Origin: JAFAZJ01 sp964437145
GTDB taxonomy: Bacteria > Pseudomonadota > Alphaproteobacteria > Reyranellales > Reyranellaceae
DNA length: 64,000 bases
Assembly (NCBI GenBank): GCA_964437145.1
Contig: CAYTFW010000007.1
Coordinates: 1-64,000 of the forward strand
Reading direction: 5' to 3'
Shown here: piece by piece, positions 43,462 to 52,583 of the stretch
How positions within the stretch are numbered: position 1 is the first letter of the stretch
How the letters are laid out: every line of letters starts with the position of its first letter
Position numbers and translations under genes: made by a program
The notes under the pieces: model-generated
Told to the model about the DNA's origin: nothing
The model's database searches: none
What the model saw: only the letters and a program-made list of their open reading frames with translations

Positions 43462-44070
43462 CTAGAGCCAGCGCCGTACGCGCTTGCAGTATGCGATGTA
43501 GTCAGGGCCATAGGTTGCCCTAAGCGATTCTTCTTCAAATCGGACCTGAATCTGGGCTCCAAGCCAGATGGCAGTGAGCCCCATCAAGCTGACGGCCGTT
43601 GCAGATGTCAGAAATAGGCCGATCGCTTCCGCCAACACACCGAGAAGAACCGGATTGCGGCTGACGGTGAACGGTCCGGTACTGACAAGCCACGGCAACG
43701 CACCTGTCGGGATTCCGATACCCCAATGCTCGCCCATCACGATCTGCGTCATCACGAGCCAAAATGCGCCCAGAAGTGAGAGGCCAAACCCGGATAACCT
43801 GACCGCTTCCGTCGACAGCCAATCGATACGACCGAAATTGTGTTCCGACTCGGGAAGGATGGCCCGATACGAAAAATACAGAAGCATGACACCAAGCGCC
43901 CGGCGAAGAATTTCACGCACGAAGGCATGCGGGCTATCCGTCGATCCGAGGGCGCTGGTATGCTGGCTCGACGACACGCGCCCCTGCCTATAGGACTGTG
44001 CAAGATGGGCGGCGACCGAGAGAAGCAACACGATGAGCGGTCCCCAGCGGATCAGAAACTCGATGGGCAT
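43462..44070 (-). CDS. Isoprenylcysteine methyltransferase-family membrane protein
   Basis: This 202-residue protein has five hydrophobic segments and the C-terminal ICMT/PEMT signature: STGPFTVSRNPVLLGVLAEA, then RFEEESLRATYGPDYIAYC. It is a membrane methyltransferase-like fold of the type often found beside heavy-metal resistance genes in proteobacteria. The substrate is unknown, since bacteria lack prenylated proteins of the eukaryotic type. It lies in the same direction as the zinc-ribbon and P-type ATPase genes upstream and is probably co-transcribed. Confidence 0.85.
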   Translation of the reverse strand: MPIEFLIRWGPLIVLLLSVAAHLAQSYRQGRVSSSQHTSALGSTDSPHAFVREILRRALGVMLLYFSYRAILPESEHNFGRIDWLSTEAVRLSGFGLSLLGAFWLVMTQIVMGEHWGIGIPTGALPWLVSTGPFTVSRNPVLLGVLAEAIGLFLTSATAVSLMGLTAIWLGAQIQVRFEEESLRATYGPDYIAYCKRVRRWL

Positions 44071-44180
44071 GGCTGGTCACCATTCGTCTCCACCGGCGAG
44101 CCGCTTTGTTGCACCGGGTTGGATATTGGCGAAAGGACGTCTGCACACACGCGACCCTCGCAAACCACGACGAGGCGAAG

Positions 44181-44453
44181 TCAGTCGAAAAGCTCCTGGA
44201 ACCACGACTTGCGTCGATAGCCATGATTGCCGTAGGCGCCCCGGTGGCCGTGCTTCTCGTAGCCTCCTTGAGACTCCACCGTGGGCAGACTTGGCATGGC
44301 CTGCTCGCGCGGCTGCACAGCGGCTCTTTCGATGATCTTGTCCAGTTCGCCACGCTCGAGCCAGACGCCGCGGCATTTCGGGCAGTAGTCGATTTCGATG
44401 CTCTGCCGTTCGGTCATGACGAGGTCGACGTCAGCACACGTCGGGCATTTCAT
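44181..44453 (-). CDS. TFIIB-type zinc-ribbon protein
   Basis: This 90-residue protein begins MKCPTCADVDLVM and continues IDYCPKCRGVWLERGELDKII, the zf-TFIIB zinc ribbon with two CxxC knuckles. A His/Gly/Tyr-rich tail (GYEKHGHRGAYGNHGYRRK) follows. GGAG seven to ten bases before ATG 44453 favours that start over 44468. It could buffer zinc or regulate the adjacent ATPase, which is an inference. Confidence 0.8.
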   Translation of the reverse strand: MKCPTCADVDLVMTERQSIEIDYCPKCRGVWLERGELDKIIERAAVQPREQAMPSLPTVESQGGYEKHGHRGAYGNHGYRRKSWFQELFD

Positions 44454-44534
44454 GGGCACGATCTCCATTCAATGTAGTCGTCAATCGTCGGCCCGGCGCT
44501 CGAGGCTCGCCGTAAGGGTGCCGTGTACGCCCTC

Positions 44535-46889
44535 CTATGCAGCGGCTCCGCCCGATGGGGCAGCAACGACAGTGCCCGCCGTCGATGCGGCGCGGTCATG
44601 GCCGCCGCGTAGCAGGCGGAGCGCGTTGAAGACGACCACCAAAGACGCGCCGACATCCGCCGCGATTGCACCCCAGAGGCTTGCCATTCCGGCAAAGGTG
44701 AGGGCGAAGAACACCGCTTTCACGCCCAGGGAGAAAACGATGTTCTGCCGGATAACCGCGAGTGTCCGCTTGGCGTGGTGAATGAGCCAGGGCAGCTTCG
44801 AGACATCGTCCGTCATCAGTGCCATGTCAGCGGTTTCGATCGCAGCGTCGCTGCCAATGGCGCCCATGGCAATGCCAAGGCTGGCGCGCGCCAACGCGGG
44901 CGCATCGTTCACACCGTCACCCACCATGGCGACCGTCCCGTACTGGCTCACGAGTTGTTCGACCTTGCGAAGCTTGTCCTCAGGCAGGAGCTCTGCATGC
45001 ACCTCGTCGATGCCTACCTCGCGCGCAATCGCTTCCGCTGTCGTTCGGTTATCACCTGTCAGCATGATCACGTGCTTGACACCGGCAGCATGCAGAGCGG
45101 CGACGATGTCGCGAGCTTCCGACCGTACAGTATCGGCGACGGCAATAAGCCCGCAAACATGCCGCGCGTTCCCCACGACGATCACCGTCTTGCCGTCACC
45201 CTCGAGCGCCTCGGCTTGGCGGGCAATCTCCGGTGCGTCCTGTCCCCGTTCAACAACGTAGCGGTGTGAGCCGAGCCAGAACGGTTCGTCATCGAATGTA
45301 CCGGTCAGCCCCTTGCCCCTCAGCACCTGCACATCACTCGCCGGCTCCGGCGCAACACCCTTGCCCTCGGCGTAGCGGACGATGGCCCGTGCGAGCGGGT
45401 GCGTAGAACGAGCTTCGAGCGCCGTCGCGCGCGCCAGCAGCTCTGGCCCGGTGTGTTTGCCGAAGGGGAGGACACTAACCACCTCCGGTTCTCCCCGCGT
45501 AATAGTTCCGGTCTTGTCCATGGCGATCGCTTTCAGTTGGGCGGGCAATTCCACGAATGCGCCACCCTTCACCAGGACACCAGACCGTGCCGAAGCGGCA
45601 AGCGACGCGACGATCGAAACGGGCGTCGAGATCACAAGAGCGCAGGGACAGGCGATTACCAGCAACACCAGCGATCGATAGAACCAGTCTTCCCAAGCGC
45701 CGCCGAAGGCGAGCGGCGGTACCAGGAAGACGAGGAGGGCCAGCGCCATGACGACGGGCGTGTAGATGCGGGCGAAGCGCTCCACCCACTGTTCCGACGG
45801 GGCGCGCCTTGCATGGGCTTCTTCCACCATGCGGATGATGCGCGCCAGTGTGGTGTCCTCGGCGGCCTTTGTGGCTTCGACGGTGAGCGTGCCGTCGCCG
45901 TTGATGGTACCTGCATAAACTTCGGATCCCTCGTGTTTTTCGACAGGTACGCTTTCGCCAGTGATCGGCGCCTGATTGACAGCGCTAGCCCCGGCCAGGA
46001 CGCGACCGTCCAAGGCGATGCGCTGGCCGCCGGGAACGAGGAAGCGATCGCCGGGCCGGACTTCAGCCACCGGGACCTCGGTTTCCGATCCATCAGGCCG
46101 CAGCAGGCGAATAGTCGGCGGCGCGAGGTCAAGCAGTGCCGCTATCGCCCGCCGGGCTCGCCCGACGCTCCAGCTCTCCAGCGCCAACGACAGGGCGAAC
46201 AGGAATGCAACCGTCGCCGCTTCGAACCATTCTCCGATGAGCATGGCGCCCAGAACGGCCACGACCATCAAGAGGTTGATGTCGGGGCGCAAGTTGCGCG
46301 CGGCATACCAAGCCTTCACCGCCACGAAGCGCCCGCCAAGCATCACCGCGCCCACATAGGCCGCGATCTCGGACCACGGCATCGCCTGGTCAGCATGGCT
46401 GACGAACAGGCGCGCGGCATCCGACAGACTTCTAGACGTTGCGATGTGAAGTGCCATGCCCAGCAGCAGGCTGGCACCGCTCGCCGCCGTGAACAGGACC
46501 TGCTTGCGGCGACGACCTTCGCCATCAGTTTTCGCGATATCTGACTCCCAGGGGACGGCGCTCATGCCGGTCGCTGCGACCGCCTTGATGATGGATTGCT
46601 CGGGCACGTCGCGGGCAACATCCGCAACGGTCATCCGACCGTTCAAGACGTCGAAGGCGAGCCTGTCCGCACCGCCGACGGCGGGCCCGACGGCCTGCCT
46701 CAACACGGACACTTCCTCGGCACAGTCCATTCCGCGCACCTTGAACGCACGCCCGCCGCGAAACGAAGGTGCCATCTCAGCGCGGCTGTCCGTAGCGCAC
46801 CACGGGTCTGGTTCGCACCCGTTGTCACGAGCGTGATCCTGGTCATGCTTGTGATCGTGCGCGTGGTCGCGCGTGCGCAGGTCAGCCAT
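44535..46889 (-). CDS. Zn/Cd/Pb P1B-type ATPase, ZntA/CadA family
   Basis: This 784-residue efflux pump has a His/Asp/Cys-rich N-terminus (DHAHDHKHDQDHARDNGC) and a degenerate HMA domain with GMDCAEE (53-59). Further motifs are TGES (310-313), ACPCAL (CPC 414-416), DKTGT (458-462), STHPLA and GDGVNDAP. GMDCAEE plus CPC is characteristic of divalent zinc, cadmium and lead exporters. GGAG six bases before ATG 46889 supports that start. It is the first gene of a leftward group with the zinc ribbon and the ICMT-like protein. No MerR-type promoter is obvious upstream. Confidence 0.93.
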   Translation of the reverse strand: MADLRTRDHAHDHKHDQDHARDNGCEPDPWCATDSRAEMAPSFRGGRAFKVRGMDCAEEVSVLRQAVGPAVGGADRLAFDVLNGRMTVADVARDVPEQSIIKAVAATGMSAVPWESDIAKTDGEGRRRKQVLFTAASGASLLLGMALHIATSRSLSDAARLFVSHADQAMPWSEIAAYVGAVMLGGRFVAVKAWYAARNLRPDINLLMVVAVLGAMLIGEWFEAATVAFLFALSLALESWSVGRARRAIAALLDLAPPTIRLLRPDGSETEVPVAEVRPGDRFLVPGGQRIALDGRVLAGASAVNQAPITGESVPVEKHEGSEVYAGTINGDGTLTVEATKAAEDTTLARIIRMVEEAHARRAPSEQWVERFARIYTPVVMALALLVFLVPPLAFGGAWEDWFYRSLVLLVIACPCALVISTPVSIVASLAASARSGVLVKGGAFVELPAQLKAIAMDKTGTITRGEPEVVSVLPFGKHTGPELLARATALEARSTHPLARAIVRYAEGKGVAPEPASDVQVLRGKGLTGTFDDEPFWLGSHRYVVERGQDAPEIARQAEALEGDGKTVIVVGNARHVCGLIAVADTVRSEARDIVAALHAAGVKHVIMLTGDNRTTAEAIAREVGIDEVHAELLPEDKLRKVEQLVSQYGTVAMVGDGVNDAPALARASLGIAMGAIGSDAAIETADMALMTDDVSKLPWLIHHAKRTLAVIRQNIVFSLGVKAVFFALTFAGMASLWGAIAADVGASLVVVFNALRLLRGGHDRAASTAGTVVAAPSGGAAA

Positions 46890-47480
46890 TGACTGCTCCA
46901 TCGGCCGTCCGCCAATGCATCTGTCGTGCAAGGCTGGGGCCTAAAGCGACTTTAGGTTCAAGAGGCCACTGTGCGACGTTTCCGCACGAGGCTAGCCGCT
47001 GGACAATTTCAAGAAGCAGCACGGCAATCGAATTGGGTCACCTGTCCTCGAAATCGAAAGCTGCCAGCCCACAGTGCGAAGGCTTGGCCAATCGTATCGC
47101 AAGGATCCAACTGGGCTGGATCGCGTTCCGAACTAAACTCAAGCCACATTGGAAATCACATTCTACTCGGCCGCATAGGGTTGTTCAGCGGCCTCCCGAA
47201 ACCGCCCTCCGGTTATTGGAGGGTCGGGCGTCTTCGCCCTGCGGGTAACGAATGCGCAGACGGAGCGAGCATAAATTCTCGCGACCAATGTACAGGGCGG
47301 GCCCCGACGGGCGAGTTAGCGCCCTGATGTCAGCTTACGCCTGCATTGATACCTTCGACCCCGCCACTGCACCGCTAAGGGAGACGCTGGACTGGGCCGC
47401 CGTTTCCCTGTCTTTGCGCGCCAGCGCGCTACGCCCTCTTTAAGGTTGTTGCGCCGTCTCAATTCCTGCCTCTTCTAATT
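46890..47480. other. Intergenic region between cargo block 3 and trbB
   Basis: About 590 bp without a supported gene. It must contain the promoter of the leftward ATPase, the right border of the cargo insertion and the promoter for the trb operon. I saw no insertion sequence, terminal inverted repeat or integrase scar in it. Confidence 0.65.
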
Positions 47481-47528
47481 ATCCCCGATTGCCGACCGCG
47501 TTGCGCGCGGTCGGCACCACACGGGGAT
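47481..47528 (+). promoter_or_regulatory. Hairpin that includes the trbB ribosome site and start codon
   Basis: GCCGACCGCG (47491-47500), loop TTGCG, and CGCGGTCGGC (47506-47515) form a perfect 10-bp stem. Flanking it, ATCCCCG (47481-47487) pairs with CGGGGAT (47522-47528), which contains the GGGG before the start and the first two bases of the ATG at 47527. If transcribed from further upstream, the RNA could hide the trbB start. At DNA level it could be a dyad operator. Confidence 0.65.
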
Positions 47529-48513
47529 GACAGTGACGGTCCAATCCTTCCGAGCTGACGCGGTTTCACGTGGCGCGCGCATGCTGCGCACGGCGCTCGG
47601 GCCGCGGATCGCATCTTGGCTGGAAGATCCCGCCGTCGTCGAGGTGATGCTGAACCCCGATGGACGGCTTTGGGTGGACCGCTTGGCCGAGGGGCTTGCT
47701 GACACGGGCGAGCACCTGTCGCCGGCCGACGGAGAGCGGATCGTCCGCCTTGTCGCGCATCATGTAAGCGCCGAGGTGCATGCCGGCGCTCCCCGCGTCT
47801 CCGCCGAACTGCCGGAGACGGGCGAACGCTTCGAAGGATTGATGCCGCCCGTCGTCGCCGCGCCGACCTTCGCCATTCGCAAGCCCGCGGTGGCTGTCTT
47901 CACGCTGGAAGACTATGTGGCAGCAGGCATCATGACGGCGACCGAGGCTGGAATGCTGAGCCAGGCTGTCGCCGAACGGCGCAATGTCCTGGTGGCGGGC
48001 GGCACCTCGACGGGCAAGACCACGCTGGTCAACGCTCTTTTGGCAGAGGTGGCGAAGACCGCCGATCGCGTGGTGCTGATCGAGGACACGCGCGAACTTC
48101 AGTGCAAAGCGCCCAACCTCGTCGCGTTGCGCACCAAGGATGGCGTCGCCACGCTGTCTGACCTTGTGCGGTCTTCACTCCGGCTCCGGCCCGACCGCAT
48201 CCCGATCGGCGAGGTGCGCGGCGCGGAAGCCCTCGACCTCCTCAAAGCATGGGGCACCGGCCACCCCGGTGGCGTCGGCACCATTCATGCCGGCTCCGCG
48301 CTCGGCGCGCTGCGCCGCCTCGAACAGCTTATCCAGGAAGGTGTCATCACTGTGCCGCGCGCGCTGATCGCAGAGACGATCGATGTCGTCGCCGTGCTCG
48401 CAGGCCGCGGATCGGAGCGGCGTCTCATCGAGCTCGCCCGCGTCGAGGGTCTGAATGCCGCCGGCGACTATGCCCTCACCTCAGCAGGAGATCGTCCATG
48501 TGCAAGCACTTGA
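47527..48513 (+). CDS. trbB: Conjugal transfer ATPase TrbB (VirB11-like)
   Basis: This 328-residue secretion ATPase has Walker A GGTSTGKTT (158-166), ASP box VVLIEDTREL, and Walker B-region RLRPDRIPIGEVRG followed by GHPGGVGTIHAGS. It is a hexameric cytoplasmic motor for pilus assembly. ATG 47527 lies within the hairpin at 47481-47528. It is the first gene of a tightly overlapping trb operon and overlaps trbC by 16 bp. In the usual layout it would follow copG. Confidence 0.94.
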   Translation: MTVTVQSFRADAVSRGARMLRTALGPRIASWLEDPAVVEVMLNPDGRLWVDRLAEGLADTGEHLSPADGERIVRLVAHHVSAEVHAGAPRVSAELPETGERFEGLMPPVVAAPTFAIRKPAVAVFTLEDYVAAGIMTATEAGMLSQAVAERRNVLVAGGTSTGKTTLVNALLAEVAKTADRVVLIEDTRELQCKAPNLVALRTKDGVATLSDLVRSSLRLRPDRIPIGEVRGAEALDLLKAWGTGHPGGVGTIHAGSALGALRRLEQLIQEGVITVPRALIAETIDVVAVLAGRGSERRLIELARVEGLNAAGDYALTSAGDRPCAST

Positions 48514-48824
48514 TCCGCATCCACTCTCGGCTCGCCGCCGCGGCATTCGCCGCCACCGTCGCCATGACCGCGCCAGCCCATGCCGCTGGATCGTCCATGC
48601 CGTGGGAACAGCCGCTGCAACAGATTCTCGAGTCCATCGAAGGTCCAGTCGCCAAGATCATCGCGGTGATCATCATCATCGTCACCGGCCTCACGCTCGC
48701 CTTCGGCGACACCTCGGGTGGATTCCGGCGCCTGGTCCAGATCGTCTTCGGACTTTCGATCGCCTTTGCCGCGTCGAGCTTCTTCCTGTCCTTCTTCTCC
48801 TTCGGCGGCGGAGCGCTCGTCTAA
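48498..48824 (+). CDS. trbC: Conjugal pilin TrbC
   Basis: This 108-residue prepilin has a signal peptide ending APAHAAG and two hydrophobic helices (IIAVIIIIVTGLTLAFG and LVQIVFGLSIAFAASSFF), typical of VirB2/TrbC. In RP4 it is processed and cyclised by TraF, encoded here at 21685. The start is ATG 48498, inside the trbB 3' end. The stop shares a base with the trbD start. Confidence 0.9.
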   Translation: MCKHLIRIHSRLAAAAFAATVAMTAPAHAAGSSMPWEQPLQQILESIEGPVAKIIAVIIIIVTGLTLAFGDTSGGFRRLVQIVFGLSIAFAASSFFLSFFSFGGGALV

Positions 48825-49090
48825 TGGACGCCGAGCCTGTCGCCGGCTTCTACGCTCCCGTCCACCGGGCGCTCGCCGAGCCGATCCTGCTCGGCGGCGC
48901 GCCCCGCGCGGTCGCCATTGCCAACGGAACGCTGGCCGCCGCGATCGGGCTCGGCCTTCGGCTCTGGATTCCGGGACTGGTGGTCTGGGCGATCGGCCAT
49001 GCCGCCGCGGTCTGGGCGGCGAAGCGCGACGCGCAGTTTGTCGACGTCGTGCGCCGTCATCTCCGCTACCCGGCGCATTTCGGGGTGTGA
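48824..49090 (+). CDS. trbD: Conjugal transfer protein TrbD (VirB3-like)
   Basis: This 88-residue protein has an N-terminal motif GFYAPVHRALAEPILLGGAPR and one or two membrane segments (LGLRLWIPGLVVWAIGHAAA). This matches VirB3/TrbD inner-membrane proteins that work with TrbE. It starts at ATG 48824, overlapping the trbC stop by one base, and lies 9 bp before trbE. Confidence 0.88.
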   Translation: MDAEPVAGFYAPVHRALAEPILLGGAPRAVAIANGTLAAAIGLGLRLWIPGLVVWAIGHAAAVWAAKRDAQFVDVVRRHLRYPAHFGV

Positions 49091-49099
49091 GGTTCGGCC

Positions 49100-51529
49100 A
49101 TGATGAACCTCGCCGAGTACCGGAAGAAGCCATCCAGCCTCGCCGATTTTCTGCCCTGGGCAGCCCTCGTCGCGTCCGGCGTGGTGCTGAACAAGGACGG
49201 CTCATTCCAGCGCACGGCGCGATTCCGCGGACCCGATCTCGACAGCGCCACGCCGGCTGAGTTGGTCGGCACGACGGCACGGCTCAACAATGCGCTGCGC
49301 CGACTCGGTTCCGGCTGGGCAATCTTCGTGGAGGCGCAGCGCAATCCGGCGACCCGCTATCCCGAGAGCCGCTTCCCCGATCCGGTCTCCGCCCTGGTGG
49401 ATGCCGAACGCAAGGCGCAGTTCGAAGAGGCGGAAACGCACTTCGAGAGCAGCTACTTCCTGACGCTGCTGTGGCTGCCGCCGGCCGAAGAGGCCTCCCG
49501 CGCCGAGAGCTGGCTCTACGAGGGGCGTGCGCGTGACGGCGTGAACCCGCGCGAGCTCCTGAAGAGCTTCATCGACCGCACCGATCGGGTGTTGCAACTC
49601 GTCGAGGGCTTCGTCCCCGAGGCCGCATGGCTTTCCGACGCGGAGACGCTGACCTACCTCCATTCCTGCATCTCGACCAAGCGCCACCGCGTGCGGGTGC
49701 CCGAGACGCCGATGCATCTCGATGCCTTGCTTGCCGATGAGCCGCTCACCGGCGGGCTCGAGCCGCGGCTGGGTTCGCACTGTCTGCGGACGCTCACCGT
49801 CATCGGCTTTCCGAGCGCGACCTTCCCCGGGATCCTCGACGAGCTCAATCGGCTGGCGTTCCCATATCGATGGTCGACCCGCGCCATCTGCCTCGACAAG
49901 ACCGACGCCACAAGGCTGGTGACCAAGATCCGCCGCCAATGGTTCGCCAAGCGAAAGTCTGTCGCCGCGATCATCAAGGAGGTGATGACCAACGAGGCGT
50001 CGGCGCTGCTTGACACCGACGCGCACAACAAGGCGCTGGACGCCGACGCTGCCTTGCAGGAGCTCGGCAGCGACGCCATCGGCCAAGCCTATGTGACGGC
50101 GACAGTGACGGTGTGGGATGTGGACGCTGCCGCGGCCGACGAGAAACTGCGCCTGACCGAGAAGATCATCGAAGGCCGCGACTTCACCTGCATCCCCGAG
50201 ACTGTCAACGCGATCGAGGCCTGGCTCGGCTCGCTGCCAGGTCACACCTACGCCAACGTCCGCCAGCCACCAGTCTCCACGCTGAACCTCGCCCATATGA
50301 TTCCGCTGTCGGCGGTCTGGGCGGGCGCGGACCGCGACGAGCATTTCGATGCGCCGCCGTTGCTCTTCGCCAAGACCGAAGGTTCGACGCCTTTCCGCTT
50401 CTCACTGCACGTCGGTGACGTCGGTCATACCCTCGTTGTCGGCCCGACTGGCGCCGGCAAGAGCGTGCTGCTCGCTCTCATGGCCCTCCAGTTCCGGCGC
50501 TACGTCGGCGCCCAGGTCTTCGCCTTCGATTTCGGTGGCTCGATCCGCGCGGCGGCGCTGGCGTTGGACGGAGACTGGCATGATCTCGGCGGCGCGCTGT
50601 CGGAAGACACCGCCGAACCCGTGGCCTTGCAGCCACTCGCGCGGATCGACGATGCAGCCGAACGCGGCTGGGCCGCCGAATGGGTGGCGAACATCCTCCT
50701 CCGCGAAGGTGTCACGGTCACACCCGACGCAAAGGAACACCTATGGTCCGCCTTGACCTCGCTCGCCTCTGCACCGTTGGCCGAACGGACGCTCACCGGC
50801 CTGTCAGTGCTGTTGCAGTCCAGCGCACTCAAGCAGGCGCTGCGCCCCTACTGCCTTGGCGGTCCCTTCGGCCGACTGCTCGATGCCGATTCCGAACGCC
50901 TCGGCGAAGCGGACATGCAAGTCTTCGAAACCGAGGGGCTGATCGGGGCAGGCGCGGCTCCCGCCGTGCTCGCCTATCTGTTCCACCGGATCGAAAGCCG
51001 GCTCGACGGTCGCCCGACGCTGCTCATCGTCGACGAGGGTTGGCTTGCCCTCGACGATCCCGGCTTCGCGCAGCAGCTGCGCGAATGGCTGAAGACGCTG
51101 CGGAAGAAGAACGCCTCAGTCGTCTTCGCCACCCAGTCGCTCGCCGATATCGAGACGAGCCCCATCGCGCCGGCCATCGTCGAAAGCTGCCCGACACGCC
51201 TGTTCCTGCCGAATGAACGGGCCATCGAGCCTCAGATCACTGCCGTTTATCGCCGCTTTGGCCTCAATGACCGGCAGATCGAGATCATCAGCCGGGCTAC
51301 GCCGAAGCGCGATTACTACTGCCAGTCCCGCCGCGGCAACCGCCTCTTCGAGCTCGGTCTCGGCGAAGTCGCACTCGCCTTCACGGCCGCCTCCTCGAAG
51401 TCCGATCAGATCGCCATCGCTGAGTTGATGGCCGAGCACGGCCGCGAAGGCTTCGCGGCGGCGTGGCTGCGCCTCAAGGGCGCTGACTGGGCGGCCGAAC
51501 TTCTTCCCAACATGGAGGTGTCGTCATGA
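49100..51529 (+). CDS. trbE: Conjugal transfer ATPase TrbE (VirB4-like)
   Basis: This 809-residue protein has Walker A GPTGAGKS (448-455) and Walker B LLIVDEGWLAL, followed by VFATQSLADIE. The N-terminal half (about 1-400) is the conserved VirB4/CagE domain. It energises pilus biogenesis and substrate transfer at the inner membrane. Two adjacent ATG codons begin it. The stop overlaps trbJ. Confidence 0.95.
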   Translation: MMNLAEYRKKPSSLADFLPWAALVASGVVLNKDGSFQRTARFRGPDLDSATPAELVGTTARLNNALRRLGSGWAIFVEAQRNPATRYPESRFPDPVSALVDAERKAQFEEAETHFESSYFLTLLWLPPAEEASRAESWLYEGRARDGVNPRELLKSFIDRTDRVLQLVEGFVPEAAWLSDAETLTYLHSCISTKRHRVRVPETPMHLDALLADEPLTGGLEPRLGSHCLRTLTVIGFPSATFPGILDELNRLAFPYRWSTRAICLDKTDATRLVTKIRRQWFAKRKSVAAIIKEVMTNEASALLDTDAHNKALDADAALQELGSDAIGQAYVTATVTVWDVDAAAADEKLRLTEKIIEGRDFTCIPETVNAIEAWLGSLPGHTYANVRQPPVSTLNLAHMIPLSAVWAGADRDEHFDAPPLLFAKTEGSTPFRFSLHVGDVGHTLVVGPTGAGKSVLLALMALQFRRYVGAQVFAFDFGGSIRAAALALDGDWHDLGGALSEDTAEPVALQPLARIDDAAERGWAAEWVANILLREGVTVTPDAKEHLWSALTSLASAPLAERTLTGLSVLLQSSALKQALRPYCLGGPFGRLLDADSERLGEADMQVFETEGLIGAGAAPAVLAYLFHRIESRLDGRPTLLIVDEGWLALDDPGFAQQLREWLKTLRKKNASVVFATQSLADIETSPIAPAIVESCPTRLFLPNERAIEPQITAVYRRFGLNDRQIEIISRATPKRDYYCQSRRGNRLFELGLGEVALAFTAASSKSDQIAIAELMAEHGREGFAAAWLRLKGADWAAELLPNMEVSS

Positions 51530-52260
51530 CGCGTATTCGCCATTTGGCGGCGGCAAGCGCTGTCGCGCTGTCGCTCGCGCTTGCTACTCCCAGCCACGCG
51601 GCCTGGATCGTCTACGATCCGAGCAACTACGCCCAGAACGTGCTGCAGGCAGCACGCGCCCTCGAGCAGATCAGCAACCAGGTCACGAGCCTCCAGAACG
51701 AGGCTCAGATGCTGATCAACCAGGCGAGGCAGCTCGCGAGCCTGCCGACGTCCGTGCTGGACGAGATCGAGGGCTCGTTCTCGCAGATCCAAGGACTCCT
51801 CCAGCAGGCCGATCGCATTGCCTACGACGTGCAGTCCATCGAGCAGCAGTTTCAGCAGAGCTATCAGAACCTCGGCTCCAATCTCACCGACCAGCAGCTC
51901 GTCGACGGCGCCCGCCAGCGTTGGCAAACCTCCGTTTCGGCGTTTCAGCACTCGCTGACCCTGGGCGCGGGTGCGGTCGGAAATCTTCCGCGCGTGCAGA
52001 CGCAGACAGGCACACTGGTCAGCGCCAGCCAGTCCGCGGTTGGCGTGCTGCAGGCGACCCAGGCCGGCAATCAGCTCCTTGCCGTGCAGTCGCAGCAGCT
52101 TGCGGATCTGACCGCCATGCTCGCCGCGCAGGGGCGAGCAACGGCGCTGGAAGAGGCGCGCAAGGCGGCGGCGCAAGAGCAGGCGCGAGAGCAGTTTCGC
52201 CGCTTCATGGCGACCGGACAGGGCTACCGGCCCACGACTGTCCAGATGTTCCACGATTGA
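51526..52260 (+). CDS. trbJ: Conjugal transfer protein TrbJ (VirB5-like)
   Basis: This 244-residue exported protein has a signal peptide (ALSLALATPSHA) followed by VYDPSNYAQNVLQAARALEQ and long Gln-rich coiled-coil helices, the hallmark of TrbJ/VirB5 minor pilins. It may also influence entry exclusion. It overlaps trbE by 4 bp. Confidence 0.92.
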   Translation: MTRIRHLAAASAVALSLALATPSHAAWIVYDPSNYAQNVLQAARALEQISNQVTSLQNEAQMLINQARQLASLPTSVLDEIEGSFSQIQGLLQQADRIAYDVQSIEQQFQQSYQNLGSNLTDQQLVDGARQRWQTSVSAFQHSLTLGAGAVGNLPRVQTQTGTLVSASQSAVGVLQATQAGNQLLAVQSQQLADLTAMLAAQGRATALEEARKAAAQEQAREQFRRFMATGQGYRPTTVQMFHD

Positions 52261-52268
52261 GGCCGGTG

Positions 52269-52580
52269 GTGGACGCGAAGATGCTGGCCCGCACAGCGGC
52301 TGTCGCGCTGCTTGCCGGCGCCATCGTCACTGCGGTGGTGGCTTTGCATGACCGCGGAGAGGACACCAAACAACCGCCGGCGCCTGCGACGGAGGGGAAC
52401 GATCCGCTGGTCTCCGAGCTTGCGCGCTGCAAGGCCCTCGGTATTGAAGCCGCGAAGGACGCCAGCTGCCAGGCGGCGTGGGCGGAGAGTCGCAAGCGCT
52501 TCTTCGCGTCACCCGAGCACGTGCCCCCCAAGTTTCAGGATCGTGTGAAGTCGACGCCGGCCGGTGAAGAAGGTCGGTAA
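52269..52580 (+). CDS. trbK: TrbK-like protein
   Basis: This protein of about 103 residues starts at GTG 52269, six bases after GAGG. It has a hydrophobic N-terminal helix (LARTAAVALLAGAIVTAVVAL) and a C-terminal conserved part ELARCKALGIEAAKDASCQAAWAE with two cysteines, typical of the alternate TrbK proteins in these ICEs. Its role may be entry exclusion. ATG 52281 is an alternative start. It lies 3 bp before trbL. Confidence 0.82.
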   Translation: MDAKMLARTAAVALLAGAIVTAVVALHDRGEDTKQPPAPATEGNDPLVSELARCKALGIEAAKDASCQAAWAESRKRFFASPEHVPPKFQDRVKSTPAGEEGR

Positions 52581-52583
52581 GCA

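Noticed and set aside
28284..47526. Transposon or insertion sequence carrying block 3
   Set aside because: No transposase gene or terminal inverted repeats were seen at either border.
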